From Coemansia sp. RSA 1804 (Eukaryota; Kickxellomycota; Kickxellomycetes; Kickxellales; Kickxellaceae): a stretch of 10,850 nucleotides of DNA. Under the pieces are notes generated by a model. It searched no databases. It worked only from the letters and a program-made list of their open reading frames with translations, and had not been told where the DNA came from. Of this stretch, positions 1 to 8,713 are shown piece after piece. A program made the translations under genes and the position numbers. Location of the stretch: NCBI GenBank assembly GCA_027578815.1, contig JANBTH010000826.1:1-10850 (forward strand). Reading direction: 5' to 3'. How positions within the stretch are numbered: position 1 is the first letter of the stretch; each line of letters starts with the position of its first letter.

Positions 1-904
1 TTTTTTGTAAGAAAGAGTTGCAAAAGAATATTGCTGGTAACAAGAAGAAAGGTGCAAATAAACGAGTGAATATTCAGGTTCTCAACGACCAGTTTATATC
101 AAACCCAAAGACGACAAATGTCCAATGCATGGAAGAGAGGTGGAAAGTGTGGGAGAAACGTAACAATGGTGCATCTCATGCTATATCAAACAATGATATC
201 ATTCAGACACATTTGGAGGAAAAACAGAAAAGGAAGGCGGCCAGATGTATACCACATATATGGTGAAATGACAAGAAGCGAGATGGGCGTCATTCGTTGA
301 CCCCCATCTACAAAAAAGTAGCCGATGTGCAACAACGTTGGAGGCTCTGAAAAAAACCCAATTCTCCATGCACAAAGCACCCTCTGTTGCTACTGCATCT
401 TCCTGGAAATGGCGCGAACAAGCGGGTTCAGCAGTTACTATTCAGCCTCTGGATTCGCATGGCCTATTGGCGCTGCGCAAAAACAGAGGGGCAAACGAAC
501 AAATGTGCTCCCCAATTGACAAGTTTCTCTTCGAGGGAGCCACCAGACGCAAACAGGGAGCGCCCGTGTATTAGAGTGATGAAATTGCTGTTGGTATGGC
601 CATTGGCGTTGTTGGAAGTCATAGCCAGAAACACAATGACGGATGAGGGGAATGGAATACGCAGTGAATGGAAAAAAAAGAAGAAAAGAATCATCCGCCT
701 GCTGCAAAATGTTCGTATTTCAATCTTTTTTGGTGTTTCATGATTGTTAACGAACGAACGCCTGGTTGAGTCTGATGAAATCAGTGCTCAGCCAGAGAAG
801 CACCTGGGCACGTCTGGTATCACCACATACCTTGCAAAGATCCGTTGGTTATTAGCTCTCAGTACAAATCCGGTCTGGCCAAGGCGGTGTCCATATAAAA
901 ATAT

Positions 905-977
905 TCTGTCTCTGTCTCTGTCTCTGTCTCTGTTGTTGTTGTTGTTGTTGTTGTTGTTGCTGCTGCTGCTGCTGCTG
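905..977. repeat. Compound microsatellite (TCTCTG)4-(TTG)9-(CTG)6
   Basis: After a partial unit at 905-908, four TCTCTG copies (909-932) pass directly into nine TTG copies (933-959) and then six CTG copies (960-977). The three motifs differ by single substitutions or unit-length changes, which fits stepwise slippage and mutation. No supported gene contains it. On the minus strand it would read as CAG/CAA then CAGAGA, but no gene is seen there. Confidence 0.95.
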
Positions 978-1506
978 CGGTCGTAAAGACAAAAACGGCA
1001 ACAGAAAAGGTGAACCAAATTCTGAAATTGAAACTCACAATAGCCGAATTGCACACTCCTTGCAAAAAAAGTTTTTATGGAAAATATATAAAGTGACCAG
1101 AAAAAGAAACAAATACCATTGATCAAAGAAAGAAAAAAGTGACCGTCCTGGGAGGGAAAGCAACTGACTGCCTTTTATATGCAAATCTTGTCAAAAAAAA
1201 AAAGTGAACCGTTCTATACTCAATCGGCGTCGTGTGGAGATAACCAAGAGGCGAGACCCCATGGCTCTTGTAGCAACGGTGTGAGATACTGATAAGCTGG
1301 ATACACTGTATCTCTTTGGGCTCCACATATGCGGGATGACAAAAAGTGTCAAAAGCTCTGTGCGTATTCCTTACAATCTTGGGCCTTTGCTTTTGGTTCT
1401 TAAGCACAAGTACAGTAAAACCCCACCTCCAGCTCAAAGATTCCAAGTCTTTAGCAACAGCCAACTCCTCCAGCAATTTATGCGGGTTCCTATTGTCAAT
1501 ATGAGA

Positions 1507-1518
1507 GTGCACGTGCAC
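1507..1518. promoter_or_regulatory. 12-bp palindrome around an E-box (GTGCACGTGCAC)
   Basis: GTGCACGTGCAC is a perfect 12-bp palindrome with CACGTG at 1510-1515. CACGTG is the core site of bHLH factors such as Cbf1 and Pho4 in fungi. No gene with a clear start lies close by, so a regulatory role is inference. The palindrome itself is certain. Confidence 0.3.
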
Positions 1519-2010
1519 CAATGCTGACTGGCCGTTTGCTTGTTGAGAATTTTTTACATTATATTTTATTTTCGCCTCATGGCCGCTAATCTGTGGGAGG
1601 TTTTGAGGCTGGCCTTTGGCTTTTCGATTCAAGCTGCATGGGTATGATGTGAGTCTGAGCTGCGCAACCGGTGTTCTTGTAGACTGTTCCCGCATGTTCC
1701 ATTTGTTGAGGAATTTGTACCGCGCTGTTTGGCCCATTTGTTGGTACAGTCAGCGGAACATGTAGCGGACATAAGAAAGGACTTGGCAGAACCCCGAGCG
1801 CCAAGATCCATTTCCCCTAAATACGCTGCTATATTTAGTGCTAAAATGCCAAAAGAATAGCCCCTGCGCCAAGAACCCCTTCTCTCTCCAGAGATGCGGT
1901 CAGCGATTCAAGAGAGGATATGGCGAATTAATAAGCTATGTTTTACCTAATGCAGCTTTTAAAAAAGTTTTTTAGATATCGAAAAAAAAACATAAAAAGT
2001 TTAATGGCAG

Positions 2011-2155
2011 CGCTTCTTTCCCCATTTTTCTCACACGTGTGTTCACAACTCTTTCTGCCTTTTTTACTTTCTTTTTACTTTTGCCTTTTTAGCGTCTATA
2101 GCTTTTCTTTTTTCGCTTTTCTTTATCTATTTTATTTTTATTCTGTCTTCTTCAA
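2011..2155 (+). promoter_or_regulatory. Pyrimidine-rich promoter/5' UTR region of the myosin gene
   Basis: About 145 bases are dominated by T and C runs, ending roughly 100 bases before the myosin start codon. Long CT blocks before the start codon are common in core promoters of well-expressed fungal genes. The block includes the 10-bp palindrome CACACGTGTG at 2032-2041, which contains another CACGTG core. A similar but shorter block precedes NAF1. The transcription start cannot be placed from sequence alone. Confidence 0.45.
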
Positions 2156-2257
2156 TAACAACAAAAAACGTCTTTCCGACTCTAGCGTTTGCTTTTCCCT
2201 GCCTTACTCTGCTAGGAATCTGTTTTATATTATACTCATCTAGCGACATTACAAACA

Positions 2258-5200
2258 ATGGTAGGTGCTGAACAGCTGAAATGCTATTATAGGGTCGCCC
2301 TTAGACTATAGAGTACACATAATCAGCTAAATAGTAGTATGCAAGCCAACTCTTTTTTTTGCATAATTCTAGGCGCGTGGTGGTCGTCCAAGAAAGGCAG
2401 ACTGGTCCGAAGGGGCCGCAAAGAAGAAGCAGGCTGGCGTGTCTGACATGACTATGCTGTCCAAAATCAACAACGAGGCAATTAACGACAATCTAAAGCA
2501 GCGCTTCCACAATGGTGACATTTATGTAAGTACTTGAAGTTTTTGTCGTGATGAAGTGTCTATGGCTGTTGGAACTGAGCAAAGCGATAGAGAATTCAAA
2601 GAAACTCAATTCCACCGCTATTGTCATATTTTTTCTATTTCTATTGGTAGACGTACATTGGAAACGTCCTTATCAGCGTTAACCCGTTCAAGGATCTGGG
2701 AATATACACTCATGAGATCCTCAAGAGCTACGAGAATAAGAATCGCATGGAGCTGCCTCCCCACGTCTACGCCATTGCCGAGGGTGCATTCAGAAACATG
2801 GTTGCGTACAAGGAGAGTCAGTGCGTGATCATCTCTGGCGAGTCCGGTGCTGGAAAGACCGAGGCTGCCAAGAAGATCATGGAGTACATTGCTGCTATTT
2901 CTGGAGGAAACTCGTCGTCAATCAAGGAAATAAAAGACATGGTGCTTGCCACGAACCCGCTGCTGGAGAGCTTTGGTTGTGCAAAGACCCTGCGCAACAA
3001 CAACTCGAGTCGGCACGGCAAATACCTGGAAATCCAGTTTAATTCTGGCGGCGAGCCAGTCGGTGCCATTATCACAAACTATCTCCTTGAGAAGGGGCGT
3101 GTTGTTGGCCAGATCCCCAACGAGCGCAATTTCCACATCTTTTACCAGTTTACCAAGGCGGCTTCCCAAGCGTACCGCGACAACTACGGCATCTCTGGTC
3201 CCGAAAGCTACCTGTACACCAGCGCCGCCGGGTGTCTGGAGGTTCCCAACATCAATGACGCCCAGGATTATGCCGATACGCTCAAGGCAATGAATGTCAT
3301 TGGGATATCGCAGGCAGAACAGGACCAGATTCACTGCATTCTTGCCACCATCCTGTGGTTGGGCAATGCCACGTTTATCGAGGATGGCGAAGGCAACTCC
3401 TCTGTCGCAAACCCAGATGTCACGAACTTTATTGCTTACTTGCTCGAGGTTAGCCCAGAGATGGTCAACAAGGTTCTTGTCTCACGCACTATTGAAACGT
3501 CGCGTGGCGGCCGTCGAGGATCTATTTACGACGTCCCGCTTAACATTGCTCAAGCACAGTCTGCACGGGATGGTCTGGCCAAAGCTTTGTATGATCGCTT
3601 GTTTGACTGGATTGTCATGCGCGTGAATAAGGCGATGCAGGCGCGTGGGGAATCGGTGTTTATCATTGGTGTCCTGGATATTTATGGCTTTGAGATCTTT
3701 GATCAGAACTCGTTTGAGCAGCTGTGCATTAACTATGTCAACGAGAAGCTGCAGCAGATTTTTATTGAGCTCACGCTTAAAGCAGAGCAGGAGGAGTATG
3801 TGCGCGAGCAGATCAAGTGGTCGCCCATTGACTACTTTAACAACAAGATTGTTTGCGATTTGATCGAGGCGAAGCGGCCGCCGGGCGTGTTTGCAGCAAT
3901 GAACGATGCTTGCGCTACAGCTCACGCTGATCCCAAAGCAGCGGATAATTCATTAAGCCAGAGACTGTCGGCATGCACTCACAGCAAGCATTTTGAGCTT
4001 TACAACGGCAACTTCAAGGTCAAACACTATGCTGGCGATGTCACATACAACATCAGTGGAATGACGGATAAGAACAAGGACCAGTTGTTGCGCGATCATC
4101 TTGAACTGTGCAAATCCTCGAAAAACAGCTTTTTGCCCGCTCTCTTCCCCGAGCCGCTGGACCAGGACTCGAAGAAGCGCCCTCCTACAGCTAGCGATCG
4201 CATCAAGCAAAGCGCAAACGAACTGGTGGCAAAGCTGATGCAAAGCCAGCCCAGCTATATCCGCACAATCAAGCCGAATGAGAACAAGAGTCCGACAGAG
4301 TTTAACGAGCAGCGAGTTCTCCATCAAGTCAAATACCTTGGTCTGTGTGAGAACATTCGCATTCGTCGTGCAGGCTTTGCCTACCGCCAGACGTTTGAGA
4401 AGTTTGTTGAGCGCTTCTACTTACTTTCTTCAAAGACGTCATATGCTGGCGATTACATCTGGACTGGAGACAGCAAGGCCGCATGTGTACAGATCCTCAA
4501 GGACACTGGAATTGCGCCTGAGGAATGGCAGATTGGAACGACAAAGGCGTTCATCAGACATCCAGAGACAATATGGGCGCTGGAAAACCAGCGGGACCTT
4601 TACTGGCACAATATGGCATCGCGCATTCAGACCGCATGGCGCAAGTACGTGGCATGGAAGGCGATGAATGCCACCAAGATCCAGCGTGCTTGGCGCGGTA
4701 AACGCCAGTTTATTGAGCTTCTCAAGGTTCGTGAGATGGGCCATCAGCTTCTTGAAGGCAAGAAGGAGCGGCAGCGCCATAGCTTGACGGACATTCGCGT
4801 GTTTTTCGGGGATTATCTGTACCTCAACAATTGCAGTAGCCAGTCAAAGGCCAGGCTGATTCGAGATGCGGCTGGCATTGGTAACCAGCGTGTCATGTTT
4901 AGTCTTGGAATCACGCTTCTGATTCCACGGTCGATGCGATCCGCAATCCCCATGCGACGCATTCTGGTGGTTACCAGCGACAGTATCGTGATTGTTGATG
5001 AGAGACTTGTTAACAACTTATTACAGCATGTTGCAGAGTCAAGGACGCCCGTCTCAACGGTGAAAAGCGTGTCGATGTCGCCGCTCAAGGACGGCTGGAT
5101 GGTCATTCATGTAAATGGTAAGCCTGACATTGTTCTTGAATGCGACTTTAAGACGGAGCTCTTGACGATGCTGAACATGGCGTCGCAAGGAAGGATCAGA

Positions 5201-6145
5201 GCAAGCTTTGGAACTACGATTACGTACAACAACAAGAAGATGAAGCAGACTCAGATTAAGTTTGTCAAGGATGAAAGCTGCAAGCACGCAGTGTTTGAAA
5301 AGAAAGTTGTGCGTGTGAGTTCAGGAGAACATCCAGCAAGCCGCTCGCAGGCACGTGTTTCCAAAAGCACAAAGGGATATGCCAGCAATGGCACTGGAAA
5401 TCGACCAAGCATGCAGCAGCAGCGGAACCCTAATCAACGCCCTCCACCACAGCAACAGCAGCAGCAGCAGCAACGGCAGCAGCAGCAACGACCACAACAG
5501 CAGCAGTTGGTTCAGCAGCAACAGAAACAACAACCTCAGGCGCCTGTCAGACCCTCGGCCAACAAGCACACAAATGGCAACGCTGTTCATAACCCTTATG
5601 GTCAACAGCAAGCTGCTGCAGCTGCAGTTGCAGCTGCTCTACCAACAAGAAAGCAATCTGCACCTCCTCCGCCAGCGCCTCCTCCGCCAGCCCCGCCTGC
5701 TGCTGTGCCGCGGAACCCGCGATACAAGGCGCTGTACGACTTTCCGCCGCAGAGACAGGGGGAGCTTGGGCTTGAGACAGGCAAGGTGTACGAAATTGTT
5801 GACAAGAACTCAAACGGGTGGTGGCTTGGTCTGCGCGACGGCATTGAAGGCTGGATCCCTTCGAACTACCTGAGTGCGGACCCGGAACCAGATGCGCCTG
5901 CACGCCAACCCGTGGCATCGCCTGTTTTGCCGCGACCACCAGCATTGCGTAACGGCGGCGGCGGCGGCAGCGATCTTACAGCGTCGCAGCAAAACGGCAG
6001 TATGGCACAGCTTGCAGCAGCGCTGGCATCTGGATCACCAACTTCCGCAAAGGCGCCAAACAACGGACATGCAAATGTTCCAGCACGTCCCGGAATGAAT
6101 CGCTTTGGACAAGAGGACAGTGACGATGAGGAAGCATGGGAGTAG
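2258..6145 (+). CDS. MYO1: Class I myosin, long-tailed fungal type (3 exons, 1216 aa)
   Basis: Actin-based motor of endocytic patches. Family knowledge: it binds membrane through TH1, recruits verprolin/WASP through SH3 and activates Arp2/3 through the acidic tail. Exons are 2258-2260 (ATG only), 2373-2525 and 2651-6145, with both introns in phase 0. The spliced start reads MARGGRPRKADWSEG and runs into the family block GVSDMTMLSKI. Seen in the protein: P-loop GESGAGKT at about 115-122, switch I NNNSSRHGK at 168-176, switch II DIYGFE at 395-400, and motor to about 697. Two IQ motifs lie near 710-742, TH1 near 757-938, a Gln-rich linker at 973-1015, a Pro-rich patch at 1056-1072 and SH3 at about 1076-1131. 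The acidic end is DSDDEEAWE with Trp1215. Ser343 in RRGSIY is the TEDS-rule site, the target of PAK/Ste20-type kinases in relatives. Length is normal for the family, and no frameshift or stop is seen. Symbol follows common fungal usage (MYO1, myoA, MYO3/5). Confidence 0.96.
2261..2372 (+). other. Myosin intron 1, directly after the start codon
   Basis: A 112-bp GT-AG intron starts with GTAGGT right after the ATG and ends in TTCTAG. A T-rich tract (2351-2358) precedes the acceptor. Branch-site candidates are GCCAAC (2345-2350) and GCTAA (2326-2330). Splicing joins ATG to GCG CGT GGT and gives an N-terminus typical of fungal myosin I. If retained, translation would stop at TAG 2309-2311 after 17 codons. 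Confidence 0.85.
2526..2650 (+). other. Myosin intron 2
   Basis: A 125-bp GT-AG intron has the near-consensus donor GTAAGT and acceptor GGTAG after a T-rich tract. It splits the conserved IY-TYIG block (GDIY then TYIGNVLISVNPF) in phase 0. Reading through would hit a stop within a few codons (TGA in the tenth base onwards of the intron), so removal is required for the conserved protein. Confidence 0.93.
5411..5540 (+). repeat. CAG/CAA tract encoding the poly-Gln linker of myosin I
   Basis: This run of mixed CAG and CAA codons, broken by CGG/CGA and CCA/CCT, encodes residues 973-1015, mostly Gln with some Arg, Pro, Asn and Lys. It sits where other fungal myosins I carry a Pro/Ala-rich TH2-like linker between TH1 and SH3. 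Mixed codons limit slippage compared with a pure CAG run. Length variation between strains is likely but cannot be seen here. Confidence 0.9.
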
Positions 6146-6334
6146 GACCAGTGAGTGCTGTTTCGTTTGATAAAGTCTCTTCTGTCTAACATTTTTGTGG
6201 AGATGCTTGTTTTATCTTTTTTCTTTCTTTCTTCTGTGCGCTTTACATTTTGAATTTATCCTTTCCTTTTTCCGTTGTTTGAATTCCGCTTCTGTCATTT
6301 CTCTTCTGACATCTCTAGCTGTTCTTTTGGCAAT
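6146..6334 (+). other. Short intergenic spacer between myosin and peroxidase
   Basis: These 189 bases must hold the myosin 3' UTR and the peroxidase promoter or leader. The sequence is T- and C-rich, with TTTCTTTCTTTCTTC-like runs around 6217-6235. No AATAAA is present. An ATG at 6203-6205 opens a 16-codon frame that would be a uORF if the peroxidase transcript starts before it. Confidence 0.5.
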
Positions 6335-7099
6335 ATGAAAATTTCCTTTGAGTGGATGATAGCACGACGCCATTACACGCTTACTAGAAGGACTCTGTTG
6401 GCAGCAAAATCACATGGCACTGGATTAGGGGGAGGCGCAACGACTGGCGGTTACCTTCCGCAAAAGTCTTATGCCAAGACGGAAAGCGGCGGCGCTCGTT
6501 CTTCTCTTCTGCAGACAACCAACCGACATTTCTACTACTCGTATAATCCCCAATTATTTCTACGTTCATTCTATCATACTGATCGCAAAATGGCAGACAA
6601 CGCAAAGTACAACGAGGATTTCTACGCGCTGAGCTTCAAGACGCTGGAAGGAGAGGAGTACCCCTTTGAGCAGCTGCGTGACAAGGTGGTTCTTGTGGTT
6701 AATGTGGCCTCCAAGTGCGGGTTCACTTCACAGTACAAGGGGCTCGAGGAGCTCTACAAGGAAAATGCAGACAAGGGGCTTGTTGTTCTTGGGTTCCCGT
6801 GCAACCAGTTTGGAGGGCAGGAGCCAGGCGAAGCCAAGGATATCCAGTCGTTCTGCTCGACCACCTACGGAGTCAGCTTCCCGATCATGGAAAAGTCGGA
6901 CGTCAATGGCGACCATGAAAACCCGGTTTTCGCGTACTTGAAGGGAGCAAAGGCAGGAATCATGGGGCTGAGGCGGATCAAGTGGAACTTTGAAAAGTTC
7001 ATCGTTGACAGGCACGGTTTTGTTGTCCAGCGCTATGCGTCCACCACTTCGCCCCAAGGAATCAAAGGCGAGATTTCCAAGTATCTCGAGCAGAATTAG
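6335..7099 (+). CDS. GPX: Cys-type glutathione peroxidase (Hyr1/Gpx3-like), with N-terminal extension
   Basis: Reduces hydroperoxides with a cysteine in place of selenocysteine; relatives such as yeast Gpx3/Hyr1 use thioredoxin and also act as peroxide sensors. From ATG 6335 the product is 254 aa. A second in-frame ATG at 6590, in strong context (AAAATGG), gives the usual 169-aa core. Core numbering: peroxidatic Cys43 in NVASKCGFT, GFPCNQFGGQEPG at 68-80, candidate resolving Cys89 in IQSFCS, and KWNFEKF at 131-137 with catalytic Trp132 and Asn133. There is no internal stop where selenocysteine would be. The 85-residue extension is rich in Arg, Ser, Thr and Tyr with only three acidic residues (RRHYTLTRRTLLAAKS near its start), like a mitochondrial presequence. 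An open frame continues upstream of 6335 but has no ATG. The gene lies 189 bp after the myosin stop, on the same strand, without introns. Confidence 0.95.
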   Translation: MKISFEWMIARRHYTLTRRTLLAAKSHGTGLGGGATTGGYLPQKSYAKTESGGARSSLLQTTNRHFYYSYNPQLFLRSFYHTDRKMADNAKYNEDFYALSFKTLEGEEYPFEQLRDKVVLVVNVASKCGFTSQYKGLEELYKENADKGLVVLGFPCNQFGGQEPGEAKDIQSFCSTTYGVSFPIMEKSDVNGDHENPVFAYLKGAKAGIMGLRRIKWNFEKFIVDRHGFVVQRYASTTSPQGIKGEISKYLEQN

Positions 7100-7513
7100 C
7101 TGAGGTTACACAGTGAGGGGGAAGAGACACTAGCTTTTTAATTTCTAATGCATTAATCGGAGGAACTCGCTTCGTTAATGTTCTGGGTTCTCTTACTATT
7201 TTACCACTGTGTTTGAATTGATTTTTGTCTTCATAAGCCAGGATTATCCATTAAAGCCCTATATCCATCATCTGCCAACAATGATCGAGGAAAGAGGTGC
7301 CATTGCAGGACACGTCAAGAAAAAAAAGATCTCATGCTGCTCGGACTTTTAAAAGCGTGATTACTTTTTTTCGTATTCAATCGATTCAATATTGTATTAG
7401 CTATATTTCATATTTTCAAATAAAACGCGTACAGCTCCCGTCAATCCTACTAAACAAAACAAGTTAGTTTGGAGTTTCAAGAGATCCGAGACAGTTTTTT
7501 TTTTCTAAAGTCA
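7100..7513 (+). other. Intergenic region after the peroxidase
   Basis: This 414-bp AT-rich spacer has no gene. It should contain the peroxidase 3' UTR and the promoter of the next gene. Visible items are the palindrome CTTTTAAAAG (7346-7355), T-runs, an AATAAA at 7419-7424 and a T10-type run just before the next start codon. Confidence 0.5.
7419..7424 (+). terminator. Possible polyadenylation signal AATAAA
   Basis: An exact AATAAA lies 320 bases after the peroxidase stop and 90 bases before the next start codon, in AT-rich DNA. It is the only exact copy in this spacer. Fungal poly(A) signals are degenerate, so use for the peroxidase mRNA is only plausible. Confidence 0.3.
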
Positions 7514-8110
7514 ATGGACGCTACCACCGCCAAGTCAATCACCAGCACTAACAACGTGCTGGTTTCGAATACAAACTACTTTATCAAATATCCTGAGCTA
7601 CATGAGACATATAACCTCCTTGTGGACGAATTTACAGGTGAAGAATCAGGCCCCATGCCTGACGAGTGGTGGCCCTACGCAGTAAACATACTAGATGCTG
7701 TGATGCCAAGAGGTCCAGAGTATCTGCGTTTTAGGTTGGTCTGCTCATGTCTCCCTAAACTGTTTGCAAAAAGAATAATGCGTGTGCAGGAAAAGACTGT
7801 ATATGACGTTCAGAAGGAGTTCATGAAGGAGTATCCTATGAGCAAGTGGCGTTATTACTTTTATGTCAGGCTATTCGACCACACTGCCAATTGCACGTCA
7901 AATAGCGATACCCATCACTATGCACTAAAGGCATATGACGTGTTGGGTGCTAATGAGCGAGATGAAGAGGTCCTGATGAAACTATTGTGTGCGATTTACA
8001 TGGAGCGATTTCAGAATGCTGGCAAAGCCATATCAATGCTAGAAGCTACTGATTCGCAGAGCTTCCATGTTGCACTGGACTGCCTGTTTGAGGTGCTTCG
8101 TTTTATATGA
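7514..8110 (+). CDS. Hypothetical 198-aa, probably all-helical protein
   Basis: I do not recognise this protein. The frame runs unbroken from ATG 7514 to TGA 8110 and includes no other in-frame ATG upstream. The start context is weak (T at -3, G at +4). The product has no signal peptide and no clear membrane segment. Its composition (alternating Leu/Ile/Val/Phe/Tyr with charged residues) suggests about eight or nine helices from residue 28 to 197, as in a helical-repeat fold. Notable parts are PDEWWPYAVNILDAV (49-63), the basic helix LFAKRIMRVQEK (83-94), KWRYYFYVRLFD (111-122) and a C-terminal EATDSQSFHVALDCLFEV. Third codon positions look more A/T-rich than in the myosin gene. Its length, lack of repeats and normal amino-acid mix argue for a real gene. 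It could be a lineage-specific family; function is unknown. Confidence 0.75.
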   Translation: MDATTAKSITSTNNVLVSNTNYFIKYPELHETYNLLVDEFTGEESGPMPDEWWPYAVNILDAVMPRGPEYLRFRLVCSCLPKLFAKRIMRVQEKTVYDVQKEFMKEYPMSKWRYYFYVRLFDHTANCTSNSDTHHYALKAYDVLGANERDEEVLMKLLCAIYMERFQNAGKAISMLEATDSQSFHVALDCLFEVLRFI

Positions 8111-8515
8111 GTATTTATATCCAGAAAGTTTATTCATTTTCTTGGAGCTGCATTTATATAAATTTTATGGTAATCTGCATGTGTAAAAACTATGAGGTGC
8201 TGTTATAATATAAAAGAGTATATTGAATAGCTAACAAACTAGAGGAAGTTCAACCAGGATTGCAAGAGGAATCCTGGGGAGGTGAGCTTTATATACTTGT
8301 TAAACACTATACCGGCATAATCCTACAACAGATGTAACATTACTTTCTTTTCTTTTTCTTTGTTAATTGTCAGTTTTCATTTAGTAAATAACAGAAGCTC
8401 TCACTATCTAATTTCTCTTTTTTCTCAGTCTAGTTTTTTACTAATGCCTTGAGTGTCGTGCATACTAATCCATTGTGGTATCCATTATTTGAAACCATTA
8501 AATTCAAACTTAATA
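8111..8515. other. AT-rich intergenic DNA after the 198-aa gene
   Basis: No gene is seen. The start probably holds the 3' UTR of the preceding gene. The rest is AT-rich with a T/C tract (8344-8361). I find no tRNA-like cloverleaf or box motifs. Confidence 0.5.
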
Positions 8516-8713
8516 TTACATCCAATAATGATGAGACCCTCCTGATGCCAAGACAGTACGACCTGCATTACTAGAACATTTACCATTTGAACAACGAGTA
8601 ACTGAACAAAATAATTGCACACATTTACTTAAGCCTCTACAATGAATCTTTTCCACATTTCCACAATCTAGGCATTTTATGGAACAATCTTTACACAATA
8701 TGGTAGTTGGCAT
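8516..8713 (-). CDS. Small Cys-rich open frame (65 aa), possible exon or remnant
   Basis: On the minus strand a frame opens after TAA 8759-8761 and ends at TAA 8516-8518. Its first ATG (8713) gives 65 aa. It has nine Cys in about 41 residues, spaced C-x2-C-x3-C-x2-C-x7-C-x5-C-x4-C-x4-C-x4-C, starting ILCKDCSIKCLDCG. This regular spacing resembles zinc-binding modules or a disulfide-rich domain, but I cannot assign a family. There is no signal peptide from the ATG, which argues against a secreted protein as it stands. A GCTAAAC-T5-AACAG acceptor-like signal lies just upstream on this strand (about 8763-8778), but using it would put an in-frame TAA first. It may be the last exon of a gene spliced elsewhere, a transposon fragment or chance. 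Confidence 0.25.
   Translation of the reverse strand: MPTTILCKDCSIKCLDCGNVEKIHCRGLSKCVQLFCSVTRCSNGKCSSNAGRTVLASGGSHHYWM

Larger units (their letters stand above)
1..2257. other. Gene-poor upstream region with no supported gene
   Basis: I see no convincing coding gene here. Open frames on both strands are short or run through A/T homopolymers and low-complexity repeats, and none shows a domain I recognise. The stretch holds a compound microsatellite (905-977), an A11 run (1193-1203), three AAAGTGA(A)CC motifs between 1090 and 1211, palindromes centred on CACGTG (1507-1518 and 2032-2041) and a pyrimidine-rich block just before the myosin start. The most protein-like plus-strand reading is a possible two-exon mini-gene at 1579-1860, treated as a weak finding. 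The longest minus-strand frame (1123-1737) looks like chance. The region probably contains the myosin promoter and 5' UTR plus older intergenic DNA. Confidence 0.6.

Noticed and set aside
1336..1527. 63-codon plus-strand ATG frame
   Set aside because: Composition is acceptable, but it lies antisense to another equally open frame, has no homology I recognise and no promoter-like context.
1123..1737. 204-codon open frame on the minus strand
   Set aside because: It ends in Phe-rich codons made by A-tracts, has no recognisable domain or repeat pattern, and overlaps several other chance frames. Length alone is not enough.
2548..2577. Box C/D snoRNA-like motifs (GTGATGA ... CTGA) inside myosin intron 2
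   Set aside because: Only 20 bases separate the two motifs, no second CTGA follows at the right distance and there is no terminal stem, so a snoRNA is not supported.
5355..5945. Overlapping frames on both strands in the myosin tail
   Set aside because: They are frame shadows of the CAG/CAA and Pro-rich coding sequence; the myosin frame continues through SH3 to the acidic end.
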